NCBI GenBank assembly: GCA_047975545.1
Contig: JBKEDS010000067.1
Location: 1-33,431 of the forward strand
Reading direction: 5' to 3'
DNA length: 33,431 bases
Origin: JBKEDS01 sp047975545
GTDB lineage: Bacteria; Bacteroidota; Bacteroidia; Flavobacteriales; Flavobacteriaceae
Part shown: piece after piece, positions 1 through 8,495 of the stretch
How positions within the stretch are numbered: position 1 is the first letter of the stretch
Layout of the letters: each line of letters starts with the position of its first letter
Notes under the pieces: model-generated
Seen by the model: only the letters and a program-made list of their open reading frames with translations
The model's database searches: none
What the model was told of the DNA's origin: nothing
Translations under genes and position numbers: made by a program

Positions 1-1002
1 GAGCTGCATAAGGAAATAGAAATAGGATTGGAAAGCAAACTGCTAAACAACAGAGTAAGTTTGGAGGCTTCGATTTTTAAGCGTATTTCCGAAGACGGCA
101 TTCTTGAGGCCGAGCTGCCAACCGAAATGGGCTACGCAGAAACCATTATTAATGCCGGGAGGATAGATCCAATGGGGCTTGAACTAGATGTGGGCCTCGA
201 CCTTATTAAAAACAAAAACTTCAACTGGAACCTGCGAAATCTATTTACGGCTTACGAAACCATTGTGGTCGATACGCCTTACGGCGATGTGTATTTGGGC
301 AACGGCAGTTGGGCTATAGAGGGGCAACCCCTTGGGATTTTTAAGGGCAGTTATATCCTGCGCGACTCTGAGGGCAATTACCTTATGAACCCCAACACCG
401 GATATATTATGAGTAGCGACGATGCCGGTTTTCAGGACGAAATAATAGCAAACCCCTCACCGGACTGGGCCTTAACAACCATAAATGCCATTAGCTACAA
501 AAACTTTACGCTTTCGGCACAATTGGAGTACACCCACGGCGGCGAAGCCTATTCCGATTTGGCCGACGACCTATTGCGAAGGGGCGTAACAAAGGACACC
601 GAAAACAGGGAAGGCTCCTTTGTAATTCCCGGCGTATACGGTAATATGGCAACAGGTTTGCCCTACCTTGATGCCAATGGCAATACCATACCAAACACCA
701 TACAGTTAAGTGGCAACGATGTGGGCTTTAACCATTTTTACAATCCCGAGGATATGGCAACCTTCGACACATCGGTATTCCGTATTAGGGAAATAGCCTT
801 GGGCTACACCCTTAAAAAAGACCAATTTAAAAACCTGCCTTTCCAGTCGTTGGCCATAACTTTAAGTGGGCGAAATTTATTTTACAATGCTCCCGGATTC
901 CCAAAATACACCAATATCGACCCGGAACTGGACACGAGCGACGACGAAACCCGAGCGCCTACAACATCGCGATATTCATTATCATTATCGTTTACCTTTT
1001 AA
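1..1002 (+). CDS. SusC/RagA-like TonB-linked outer-membrane receptor, 3' part only
   Basis: The gene enters from the left edge already in frame 1 (ELHKEIEIG precedes the first possible TTG at 28), so the N-terminus, TonB box and plug lie outside the window. The visible 333 residues read as alternating amphipathic strands of a beta-barrel. They end in YSLSLSFTF, with the terminal Phe typical of outer-membrane proteins. GRNLFYNAPGFPKYTNIDPE (residues about 291-310) is the characteristic SusC C-terminal text. In this family the barrel imports glycans or peptides bound by its SusD partner, powered by TonB-ExbBD. The SusD-like gene starts 18 bp downstream, so the two form the usual SusCD pair. Substrate cannot be read from this fragment. 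Confidence 0.93.
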   Translation, partial: ELHKEIEIGLESKLLNNRVSLEASIFKRISEDGILEAELPTEMGYAETIINAGRIDPMGLELDVGLDLIKNKNFNWNLRNLFTAYETIVVDTPYGDVYLGNGSWAIEGQPLGIFKGSYILRDSEGNYLMNPNTGYIMSSDDAGFQDEIIANPSPDWALTTINAISYKNFTLSAQLEYTHGGEAYSDLADDLLRRGVTKDTENREGSFVIPGVYGNMATGLPYLDANGNTIPNTIQLSGNDVGFNHFYNPEDMATFDTSVFRIREIALGYTLKKDQFKNLPFQSLAITLSGRNLFYNAPGFPKYTNIDPELDTSDDETRAPTTSRYSLSLSFTF

Positions 1003-1019
1003 TTATTAAAGAAAATATT

Positions 1020-2597
1020 ATGAAAAAAATAATAACATACAGCCTTTTGCTTTTTAGCATATTGATGTCCTGCGAGGTAACCGATTTTAATTTACAGGAC
1101 AACCCCAACGAACTAACACCGCTATCGGCCAACCCCGATTATGTGCTTAACGAAATCCAAATCAAGTTTGGCGAAGCCATGGCCGAGTTTATCGAAAATA
1201 CCGATAAAATAATGCGGTACAAGACTATGAACGGCACATATAGCGAAATGGCAAGCGCCGACGCCTTAGAGGATGCCTGGAGCGACGTTTACGAAATTTC
1301 GCAAAACGTAGCGATTATTGAAGAATATGTTGAAAACAACCCCGATTTCACCTTTCACCAAGGCATTGCAAGGCTATTACAAGCCTATGCTATGGCAACC
1401 TTGGTCGATTATTTGGGCGATGTACCCTATTCCGAAGCCAATAATCCCGCCATTTTTAATCCGGTTGCCGATGATGATGAAACCATTTATACAAACCTTC
1501 TCGAAAAAATAGATGCAGCCATTGCAGATGTAAATAATGGTGAAGTATCGCCGTTAACCGACCTTTACTACGGTGCCGATAAAGCGTCGTGGATTAAGTT
1601 GGCCAATTCGTTAAAACTAAAAATGCACATAAACACCGGAAACCAAACTGCCGTTAGTGCTTTAATATCGGCCAATAACCTAATTAACGATACCGACACC
1701 GATTTCGAGTTTAAATACTCAACCGCCACAACCCCCGATAGCAGGCATCCGTTTTATAGCTTGGCGTCTTACGGGGCAGACGACTTTTCAAACTACATAG
1801 GCAACAATTTTATGTGGCTGCTTAAAGACTCCAAAAGTATTAAGGACCCACGACTACGGTATTACCTATACCGCCAAACCAATGTTAATCCGCAGGACGA
1901 TACCAGTGGCAATTATTTAAGGTGCGAAGGCGACCCCTCGTTCGATTATTGCTATGTAGGCGATTATTATTGGGGGCGCGACCATGGCGATAATGGCTCG
2001 CGACCAGCCGACGGGTTTAAAAAAACAACCTTTGGCGTATATCCCATTGGCGGGGCTTTCGACGAAGATAATGCCGTACCCGCAAACCAAACCTCCAATA
2101 TGGGCGGTGCCGGTATTGCACCTATTTTACTATCCTCATACGTGTATTTCCTAAAAGCCGAAGCCGTGCTTTCCTTGGGTGTGTCGGGCAATGCTTGGGC
2201 GTATCTCGAAAGCGGCATTCGGGCGTCCATGACAAAAGTGCTTGGCTTTAACGCCGCAACGGCAAGCTCTTCTTACGCCGCAACAAGTACCGATGTTGAT
2301 AATTATGTAAGTATCGTTTCAACCGAATTTAACGCCGCTTCGGATAGTGGCAAGTTGGACATTGTAATGCGCGAGTATTATTTAAGCAGCTTTGGCAATG
2401 CCATAGAAGCCTACAATGCTTACCGCAGGACGGGATATCCTTCAGATCTGCAAGTGCCTATAAAAAATAAAGACGTGCCGTTTCCAAGGACGTTTTTATT
2501 GCCAAGCCATGCGGTAAATTCAAACGCATCGCTTAACCAACGGGCTACGACCAATCAGGTGTTTTGGGACACAAACCCTGCAGGATTTATTCAATAA
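1020..2597 (+). CDS. SusD/RagB-like nutrient-binding outer-membrane lipoprotein
   Basis: 525 residues with a lipoprotein signal peptide ending SILMSC (Cys18 lipidated), so it should sit on the cell surface as the lid of the SusC barrel. The text (DNPNELTPLSANPDYVLNEI near the start; AMATLVDYLGDVPYSEANNP at about 126-145; ASWIKLANSLKLKMHI; the C-terminal AYNAYRRTGYP) matches the SusD-like branch often labelled 'SusD/RagB family nutrient-binding outer membrane lipoprotein' rather than classical starch SusD. The helical TPR-like scaffold is implied by the family, not seen directly. It lies 18 bp after the SusC-like gene and 14 bp before a further lipoprotein gene, so the four genes probably form one operon. 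The ligand is unknown; members of this branch are often near peptidases as well as glycosidases. Confidence 0.92.
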   Translation: MKKIITYSLLLFSILMSCEVTDFNLQDNPNELTPLSANPDYVLNEIQIKFGEAMAEFIENTDKIMRYKTMNGTYSEMASADALEDAWSDVYEISQNVAIIEEYVENNPDFTFHQGIARLLQAYAMATLVDYLGDVPYSEANNPAIFNPVADDDETIYTNLLEKIDAAIADVNNGEVSPLTDLYYGADKASWIKLANSLKLKMHINTGNQTAVSALISANNLINDTDTDFEFKYSTATTPDSRHPFYSLASYGADDFSNYIGNNFMWLLKDSKSIKDPRLRYYLYRQTNVNPQDDTSGNYLRCEGDPSFDYCYVGDYYWGRDHGDNGSRPADGFKKTTFGVYPIGGAFDEDNAVPANQTSNMGGAGIAPILLSSYVYFLKAEAVLSLGVSGNAWAYLESGIRASMTKVLGFNAATASSSYAATSTDVDNYVSIVSTEFNAASDSGKLDIVMREYYLSSFGNAIEAYNAYRRTGYPSDLQVPIKNKDVPFPRTFLLPSHAVNSNASLNQRATTNQVFWDTNPAGFIQ

Positions 2598-2611
2598 TAA
2601 AAATACTAAAG

Positions 2612-3715
2612 ATGAAAAAAATAGCATTAATAGTTTTCTTGATGGCATGTATTTCGTGCGATAAAGAACCCAATATATTTAACGACATTACTTCAAAAGG
2701 CGGTTTTGTTCTTTTTCAATCCAGCTTAAACCCGTTGCACGACATATCCGGCGACGAAACCGTTATAAGCAATACGGTTACCGACCCCAACGACAACGCC
2801 CTAAAATACGAGTTGTTTGTTGAAAAGGTCGATGGTACGCTTACCGAAAGCATGGTGGCCGTAACATCTTTTCCGGGCAATATACTAGTAACGCGTACTA
2901 TGGTGTTAAGTGCTTTAGGTTTGGAAAACGCCGAAGATTTACCCCAAAACATAACCTTTATAGGTGGGGTAACAACCCCGGACGGCTTTTTTTCGGGACA
3001 AGCACCAAATTTTAACACCACAACCAATACGCAGGAAGGTGGAAACACCTATTACGAGGGCTTGGCCGATATACCGGGAGAGGCCATGAAATTTAGCATG
3101 GTTATGTTTCAGTTAATTCCGGAAGGCCAAATAGCTACATTTTCTATTTTAACCGAAAACGACGATGTCGAGGAAATTATAGCCGATAATGGCGAAGGCG
3201 GCACCATAGGCGAAATGGATTTAAGCAGTAGCGATTTGGAAATTGGCGAGCTAAGTGGCGGACAAGGCATTGTAGGCATTGGTTTGCGCTTTAATTTTGT
3301 AGGGCTTCCGCAGGGTGCTACTATTACCTCCGCCAAGGTGCAATTTCAGGTGGATAATGCAGGTTCCGGTCCGGTAGAAATGATTATCTATGGTGAAAAT
3401 ACAGGAAATTCCGAAGCCTTCACGTCCGATTTGGGAAATCTTACAAGCCGAAATTACACCAGCTCCAGCGTTATTTGGGAAGTTCCCGAATGGGCATCCG
3501 AAGGCGAACAAGGCACCGACCAGCAAACTGTCGATTTTTCGGAAGTACTACAAGAAATCGTAAACCGTTCGGATTGGGTGCCGGGCAACAGCATTAGCAT
3601 TATCATGCTGCCGTACGGCGACAGCCTTAATGCTTCCAGCACTTCGGGAGGTCGGGAAGCCGAAGCCGGGGTGGGCGACGATAGCGCCAAACTCCTATTG
3701 TCGTACACAAACTAA
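2612..3715 (+). CDS. Surface lipoprotein in SusE/F position with C-terminal module shared with next gene
   Basis: 367 residues. I start at the ATG giving MKKIALIVFLMACISC (lipobox Cys16); a longer in-frame start would overlap susD and destroy the signal peptide. Residues about 30-170 resemble the fibronectin-like N-terminal region of flavobacterial lipoproteins that follow SusCD pairs. Residues about 178-367 form a beta-rich module (SSSDLEIGE, then GLRFNFVGLPQGATITSAKV, GENTGNSEAF, WASEGEQGTDQQTVDFSEVL, EIVNRSDWVPGNSI, TSGGREAE). This resembles the DNRLRE/disaggregatase-type beta-sandwich found at the ends of many secreted bacterial proteins; that name is from memory. The same module recurs in the following gene. 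By position it should be a surface glycan- or protein-binding accessory of the SusCD pair. Molecular function is not known. Confidence 0.85.
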   Translation: MKKIALIVFLMACISCDKEPNIFNDITSKGGFVLFQSSLNPLHDISGDETVISNTVTDPNDNALKYELFVEKVDGTLTESMVAVTSFPGNILVTRTMVLSALGLENAEDLPQNITFIGGVTTPDGFFSGQAPNFNTTTNTQEGGNTYYEGLADIPGEAMKFSMVMFQLIPEGQIATFSILTENDDVEEIIADNGEGGTIGEMDLSSSDLEIGELSGGQGIVGIGLRFNFVGLPQGATITSAKVQFQVDNAGSGPVEMIIYGENTGNSEAFTSDLGNLTSRNYTSSSVIWEVPEWASEGEQGTDQQTVDFSEVLQEIVNRSDWVPGNSISIIMLPYGDSLNASSTSGGREAEAGVGDDSAKLLLSYTN

Positions 3716-3743
3716 TCCGTTTTCAACCTTAAAAACAAAAAAA

Positions 3744-4730
3744 ATGAACAAAATTAAAATACAACTGGCCACACTATTTAGCTTTTGCCTAATAGTATCC
3801 GTTAGCTTTTGGTCCTGTAACGATACGGATTATTTGTATCTGCCCGACGCCATAAAACCCCTAACCGTTACATCGGTTAGTGTTACCGAAGCCGAAATAG
3901 GCGACCAAATTACAATTACAGGCACTAACTTTAGCCTGCTTCCGTCGAACAACAAAGTACTTTTTAATACCGTAGAAGCCGAAGTGGTATCGGCTACCGA
4001 AACCGAGCTTGTTGTTATCGTACCCAATGCTGTGGCATCCGGGGAAGTAATTTCTACAGTACCATTAACCGTTTCCCACGGAAGTTATTCTGCCAACGTG
4101 GGTAATTTTAAGGTATCAAAACCCATAAAAACACTGGTTATTACGCTTACCGACGAAAACGACGATGTAGAAGAAGTAGCCGTGCTGGACGACGACCCCG
4201 ATGCGGGCGTTGAAATAGGTACTATGGACTTGGCCAGTAGCGATTTGGAAATTGGCGAAGTAAGCAGCGGACAAGGGCTAATGAACATTGGCTTACGGTT
4301 TAACGGTGTGAGCATACCTGAAGGCTCGATAATTTCCGAAGCCTACATACAATTTAAAACCGATGCAACAGGATCCGGCGAGGTGGAAATGACTATTTAT
4401 GGTGAAAACACAGCCAATGCCGAGGCCTACACCGATGTTGTTGGCAATTTATCAAGCCGAGCGTTAACACAAGCCAATGCCGTATGGAATATAGCCCCGT
4501 GGGAAAACGTAGGCGACAGGGGCGATGCCCAAAAAACGGTTAATATTTCAAGTATTGTCCAAGAAATTATAAATCAGGATGACTGGGCATCGGGCAACAG
4601 CATAAATATTATCCTGAAAAACACAGGAGTAAGTGCTACGGCAACTGCTACTTCGGGCGGCAGGGAAGCCGAGAACTATTCCGCCTGGACCGCCGACGAT
4701 GGCGCCGAAATAACTATTGTATACCGGTAA
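3744..4730 (+). CDS. Surface lipoprotein with IPT/TIG domain and duplicated C-terminal module
   Basis: 328 residues, start chosen at the ATG giving MNKIKIQLATLFSF with lipobox SFWSC (Cys25). Residues about 38-125 form an IPT/TIG immunoglobulin-like domain (VTSVSVTEAEIGDQITITG, then TNFS, NKVLFNTVEA, PNAVASG), common in surface glycan-binding proteins of SusCD loci. Residues about 132-328 are a second copy of the module in the preceding lipoprotein: SSDLEIGEVSSGQG versus SSDLEIGELSGGQG, GLRFN, MTIYGENT, TSGGREAE. The gene follows its neighbour by 28 bp and ends the four-gene run. I infer a surface-exposed binding protein. The repeated module implies duplication within the locus or recruitment of the same binding or anchoring domain. 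The module carries no recognisable catalytic motif. Confidence 0.85.
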   Translation: MNKIKIQLATLFSFCLIVSVSFWSCNDTDYLYLPDAIKPLTVTSVSVTEAEIGDQITITGTNFSLLPSNNKVLFNTVEAEVVSATETELVVIVPNAVASGEVISTVPLTVSHGSYSANVGNFKVSKPIKTLVITLTDENDDVEEVAVLDDDPDAGVEIGTMDLASSDLEIGEVSSGQGLMNIGLRFNGVSIPEGSIISEAYIQFKTDATGSGEVEMTIYGENTANAEAYTDVVGNLSSRALTQANAVWNIAPWENVGDRGDAQKTVNISSIVQEIINQDDWASGNSINIILKNTGVSATATATSGGREAENYSAWTADDGAEITIVYR

Positions 4731-4767
4731 TATCGAATATTCAAAAGATTGCCAATCATGAAGATAG

Positions 4768-4960
4768 AGAGGCTGTCTAAAAAGTGGTTTTTTTGTATTT
4801 CGAGCATTTGATATTAAGAGGAGCAAACATAGTTTGCGGTAAATATCGAGAAATCTCATTATACTGAAAATAAGCAATTAATTGTTTTGAGATTCTTCAC
4901 TTTAGTTTATATTGAACAAAGTCGAAAGGTTCAGATGACAATCTTTTTAGGCAGCCTCTT
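4768..4960. repeat. Interspersed inverted-repeat element (MITE/REP-like), copy 1
   Basis: The gap 4731-5171 (441 bp) holds no gene. It contains an element bounded by GAGGCTGTCTAAAAAG (4769-4784) and CTTTTTAGGCAGCCTC (4943-4958), which are inverted copies with one mismatch. Inside lie TCGAGAAATCTC (4846-4857), GAGATTCTTC (about 4890) and a TCGAAAGGTTCAGATGACA segment. The same ends and internal words recur at 21401-21536, so this is a repeat family rather than a chance hairpin. Transcribed, it could fold into a long hairpin and end the upstream operon. The rest of the gap (4961-5171) is AT-rich with nothing I can name. Confidence 0.75.
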
Positions 4961-5171
4961 TATGCTTTGGACAAACAAAAACAACGTAGACAATTTATAA
5001 AACAGTAAAAAAAACACTAAAACCCCAATTTTACAAGGTTTTACATAAAAACACCGCCTTATTGACAAAAAACTCCCTTAACACTTACAGTTAATAGTAT
5101 TTAATTTGTTAAACATCAATGTGTAACGGCATTGGCTATAAGTGTTTAACTCTTTAAAAAATTAATTAGCT

Positions 5172-6923
5172 GTGAAACTGAAACTAAAATTATTATTCCA
5201 AATCATGTGCTGCGTGGTATTAATTACGGCCAGTGCGTGTTCTAGCGATTCAAAAGAACCCGAAGAACCAAAAGTTGTCGATACCGATGGTGATGGCGTT
5301 GAAGACTCAAAAGACGAATGTCCCACCGTTGCCGGATTGGCAAGCCTAAACGGCTGTCCCGAAGAAGAAGAGGAAGAAGACGTTTGGACCGTAAACGTTG
5401 CCAACCAACAAGCCTTAAACGTGGTGTTTTTTATTCCAACCGATTTCGCTTCCGATGAAGGCACCGTTACCGATATTTCCGGACATATTTCCGATGTTAT
5501 GCTTTATATGCAGGCCTGGTTTAAAAAACAGATGGAATATAACGGTTATGGCTCCAAAACGTTTGGACTAATGACCAACCAGCACGGTAAAGTGCATGTA
5601 CTTGTTGTTAAAGGGCAATATTCAAGTACGCATTACAATGGAAGATCGGTTAACGTAAAACCCGAAGTTGAAGAATATTTGGCCGAAAATCCAGAATTCG
5701 ATAAAAGTGCCCATACTTTGGTTTTAGCCGAAAAAGGCGCTAATATAGGGTTTAACGGATTGGGGAAATGGTGTTTTGCAACATCGGCAGATTATTCCTT
5801 GACCGATACCGGAAAAACGTTTGATGGCTTTGCACTTAAAACATGTGAGAGTTTAGGTGGTATCATGCACGAGTTGGGTCATGGCTTAAATTTACCACAT
5901 AACTGCCAAAAAGCATCGGAAGAGCCCAATGTGGCATTAATGTCCTTTGGGAATCATACTTACGAAGGCGGAAATCCCGAAAAAGTGTATTTAACGCAAA
6001 GTAGTAGTGCAATATTAAATGTAAACTCATTATTTAATAAAACAACTAATGGCATTTCGTACTATATGGTAGAACCTTTAGTAGAAATAAAATCGGTTAA
6101 CATAACAAAAAATAATGTTACCGCTGCTATTGTTATAAACGCGTCGTTTACGTCAAACACTCCGGTTACACATACTTATGCAGGTTTCGATTTTGTGAAT
6201 GCTGGCGCCAATCCGCCAAACGACAATTACGACGAAATTACCTATTTAAAAGCACCTACCCAAGATGCCAACGGCGTATATACCTTTCAGGTAGAAGTAC
6301 CTTACAACGATTTGTTTAATACCTATCAAGTTGATAACAAGGACGAAGCTGTTATAGAAATTAACGTACTCACCGAAAATGGCTTTAGGATAAAACCATT
6401 CGACCATTATTACACGACCAATACCTTAACTCAGGTTCCAAACGACGATATTATTGTAGGGTACACTGCCTTCGAGTACTCCGACAGGTCGAGCTGGACC
6501 GTTACGGCAAACACATCAACATCCAATACCGAAAGGCAAGCAGAAAAAATGGTAGATGGTAATGAAAGTTCCTATTGGCATTCCTTGTGGCCTTATTACG
6601 TAGCAAACCGCGGGCCACATGAAATAACAGTCGATATGGGAACCACTAAAGCCGCAGCGGGTGTTTACATTTTATCAAATAGAGATCATAACGACCAATA
6701 CCGCCCAAAAAATATTACAATTCAAACCAGTACCGATGGCACCACTTGGACAACTGCCATAGACAGTTATACGGTTCCAACTTATGCAGAAGCCGAACGT
6801 TTATCATTAAACTTTGCAAGTAGTTTAAATTTTAGATATTTTAAAGTATTGGTAAGCGAAAGATATACCAACACAACCTCGGCAGAGGAAAACCTCATTA
6901 TAGCCGAGCTGGACATATACTAG
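5172..6923 (+). CDS. Secreted zincin-type metalloprotease lipoprotein with F5/8 type C domain
   Basis: 583 residues from a GTG start. An in-frame TAA at 5163-5165 sits two codons upstream, and the first internal ATG would cut the signal peptide, so GTG is the only sensible start. Order of parts: lipoprotein signal (TASAC, Cys23); an acidic calcium-loop segment like thrombospondin type 3 (DTDGDGVEDSKDECP, about 37-51) and a Glu-rich linker; a metalloprotease domain about 72-290; a beta-rich middle domain; a C-terminal discoidin-like F5/8 type C domain, about 432-583. The zinc site is HELGHGLNLPH (His233, His237, His243, catalytic Glu234) followed by ALMSFG with Met257 as a likely Met-turn. This is metzincin-like except that Asn240 replaces the usual Gly. 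It probably cleaves extracellular protein or glycoprotein while tethered to the outer membrane. A strong terminator follows. Confidence 0.85.
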   Translation: MKLKLKLLFQIMCCVVLITASACSSDSKEPEEPKVVDTDGDGVEDSKDECPTVAGLASLNGCPEEEEEEDVWTVNVANQQALNVVFFIPTDFASDEGTVTDISGHISDVMLYMQAWFKKQMEYNGYGSKTFGLMTNQHGKVHVLVVKGQYSSTHYNGRSVNVKPEVEEYLAENPEFDKSAHTLVLAEKGANIGFNGLGKWCFATSADYSLTDTGKTFDGFALKTCESLGGIMHELGHGLNLPHNCQKASEEPNVALMSFGNHTYEGGNPEKVYLTQSSSAILNVNSLFNKTTNGISYYMVEPLVEIKSVNITKNNVTAAIVINASFTSNTPVTHTYAGFDFVNAGANPPNDNYDEITYLKAPTQDANGVYTFQVEVPYNDLFNTYQVDNKDEAVIEINVLTENGFRIKPFDHYYTTNTLTQVPNDDIIVGYTAFEYSDRSSWTVTANTSTSNTERQAEKMVDGNESSYWHSLWPYYVANRGPHEITVDMGTTKAAAGVYILSNRDHNDQYRPKNITIQTSTDGTTWTTAIDSYTVPTYAEAERLSLNFASSLNFRYFKVLVSERYTNTTSAEENLIIAELDIY

Positions 6924-6947
6924 CAGCAATCAATCTCTCTTATTTTC

Positions 6948-6986
6948 AAAAGAGGCTGCCTTTGTTTTTCGGGTAGCCTCTTTTTT
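6948..6986 (+). terminator. Rho-independent terminator after the zincin gene
   Basis: AGAGGCTGCC (6951-6960) pairs with GGGTAGCCTCT (6971-6981) around a T-rich loop, and the 3' arm runs into TTTTTTGTTC. The arm sequence resembles the ends of the interspersed repeat family (GAGGCTGTC), so the terminator may derive from a shortened repeat. Confidence 0.85.
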
Positions 6987-7052
6987 GTTCTTATAAGAAT
7001 AGATGTTTTACTTGTTAGAGCATGTCGAAAATAAACAACGGCTATGCCTTTT

Positions 7053-7079
7053 GTGGTAGCTTAGCTTGTCGAAGCCACC
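7053..7079. repeat. Short REP-like palindrome, degenerate copy
   Basis: GTGGTAGCTTAGCTTGTCG followed by AAGCCACC is a degenerate version of the palindrome at 8408-8432 and shares CTTGTCGAAGCCACC-type text with it. The two copies bracket pgk. No gene is present in 6987-7212. Confidence 0.55.
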
Positions 7080-7128
7080 GACCAAAAATTTATTTTTTTG
7101 CAATTCAAACGTTTTCGTTAAAAAGACG

Positions 7129-7159
7129 TTTCAAAGCTCTTTTTAATTAGTTACATTTG
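7129..7159 (+). promoter_or_regulatory. Candidate pgk promoter (Bacteroidota type)
   Basis: TTTC (7129-7132), 19 bp, then TACATTTG (7152-7159) matches TTTG-N19-TAnnTTTG with one mismatch in the -33 element. Transcription would begin near 7165, giving a leader of roughly 48 nt before the pgk ATG. Confidence 0.55.
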
Positions 7160-7212
7160 TAGTTAATTGAAAAACAGATAACAGAAAAAATAAATAAAAC
7201 ACCTCATCAAAA

Positions 7213-8400
7213 ATGAAAACGGTAAACGATTTTAATTTCAAAAACAAAAAAGCCCTAATACGTGTCGATTTTAACGTCCCGCTAAACGAAAAATTCGAAG
7301 TTACCGATACCACCCGTATTGTATCGGCAAAACCTACCATTATTAAAATTTTGGAAGACGGCGGAAGCTGTATTTTAATGTCGCATTTGGGGCGCCCTAA
7401 AGGCATCCAGGACGAATTTTCGCTTCGCCACATCGTAAAAAAAGTAGAAGATATTCTTGGTACCGAAGTTAAATTCGTAGAAGCCTGCGTAGGCGAAAAA
7501 GCCGAAGCAGCAGCAGCCAATTTAAAACCCGGACAAATTTTATTATTGGAAAACCTACGCTTCCACAAGGAAGAAACCGATGGCAATGTCGAGTTTTCCG
7601 AACAACTATCAAAACTTGGCGATATTTACGTAAACGATGCTTTTGGCACGGCGCACCGTGCACACGCATCTACAACCATTGTGGCGCAGTTTTTCCCCGA
7701 AAACAAATGCTTTGGATTGCTGTTGGCCAAAGAAATCGATAGTATCGATAAAGTACTTAAAACAGGCGAAAAGCCCGTGTTGGCCATTCTTGGTGGCGCA
7801 AAAGTATCGTCAAAAATTACCATTATCGAAAACATATTGGACAAGGTGGATAACCTAATCCTTGGCGGTGGCATGTCGTTCACTTTTATCAAGGCACAAG
7901 GCGGAAAAATAGGCAATTCCATTTGCGAGGACGACAAGCAAGAACTCGCCTTGGATATTTTAAAACAAGCAAAAGCCAAAAACGTAAACGTATACATCCC
8001 GGTAGATGTGGTTGCCGCCGATGCCTTTAGCAACGATGCCAATACCCAGATTGTGGACATCGATAAAATCCCCGACGGTTGGGAAGGTGTCGATGCCGGG
8101 CCAAAATCCTTAGCCATTTTCGATAAAGTAGTGAAGGAGTCGAAAACCATTTTATGGAACGGCCCTCTTGGCGTTTTCGAAATGGAAAACTTTGCAAAAG
8201 GTACCATTGCCCTTGGTAATTCTATTGCCGAAGCCACTAAAAACGGAACATTTTCGCTTGTTGGAGGTGGCGATTCGGTAGCTGCCGTTAAACAATTTGG
8301 TTTCGAGGATAAGGTAAGCTACGTAAGTACCGGCGGTGGCGCCATGTTAGAAAGCTTAGAAGGCATTGTGCTGCCCGGTATTGCCGCAATATTGGATTAA
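7213..8400 (+). CDS. pgk: Phosphoglycerate kinase
   Basis: 395 residues, the normal length for bacterial Pgk. It transfers phosphate from 1,3-bisphosphoglycerate to ADP in cytosolic glycolysis and runs in reverse in gluconeogenesis. Visible signatures: RVDFNVPL (17-24), the phosphoglycerate-binding SHLGRPK loop (about 57-63), LLENLRFHKEE, NDAFGTAHRAHAS, LGGAKVSSKI, ILWNGPLGVFE and the nucleotide-side GGGDSVAAV and STGGGAMLE near the C-terminus. All expected segments are present and the frame is intact. It stands alone between the zincin terminator and its own hairpin terminator, so it is probably monocistronic from the promoter at 7129-7159. Confidence 0.98.
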   Translation: MKTVNDFNFKNKKALIRVDFNVPLNEKFEVTDTTRIVSAKPTIIKILEDGGSCILMSHLGRPKGIQDEFSLRHIVKKVEDILGTEVKFVEACVGEKAEAAAANLKPGQILLLENLRFHKEETDGNVEFSEQLSKLGDIYVNDAFGTAHRAHASTTIVAQFFPENKCFGLLLAKEIDSIDKVLKTGEKPVLAILGGAKVSSKITIIENILDKVDNLILGGGMSFTFIKAQGGKIGNSICEDDKQELALDILKQAKAKNVNVYIPVDVVAADAFSNDANTQIVDIDKIPDGWEGVDAGPKSLAIFDKVVKESKTILWNGPLGVFEMENFAKGTIALGNSIAEATKNGTFSLVGGGDSVAAVKQFGFEDKVSYVSTGGGAMLESLEGIVLPGIAAILD

Positions 8401-8407
8401 GCGTATT

Positions 8408-8432
8408 GGTGGCTGAGCCTGTCGAAGCCACC
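8408..8432. repeat. Short REP-like palindrome
   Basis: GGTGGCT (8408-8414) and AGCCACC (8426-8432) are perfect inverted arms around GAGCCTGTCGA. The TGAGCCTGTCGAAG core is a word I recall from interspersed repeats in flavobacterial genomes. It begins 8 bp after the pgk stop and may contribute to 3' end formation or mRNA stability. Confidence 0.6.
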
Positions 8433-8446
8433 ATAAATACCCATAC

Positions 8447-8482
8447 AAAACCTACAGGGTTTTATAAAACCTTGTAGGTTTG
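8447..8482 (+). terminator. Hairpin terminator after pgk
   Basis: AAACCTACA (8448-8456) pairs with TGTAGGTTT (8473-8481). The inner part (GGTTTTATAAAACC) is itself self-complementary, so the whole 34-nt stretch can fold. The downstream T-tract is short (TTTGTGCTTTTC), so termination is likely but not certain. Confidence 0.6.
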
Positions 8483-8495
8483 TGCTTTTCGCCTT

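Noticed and set aside
4768..4960. Possible CRISPR or tandem array suggested by recurring short words
   Set aside because: Words are inverted, not evenly spaced direct repeats, and there are no spacers or cas genes.
7626..8237. 203-residue minus-strand frame opposite pgk
   Set aside because: Antisense shadow; pgk is unambiguous in the other frame.
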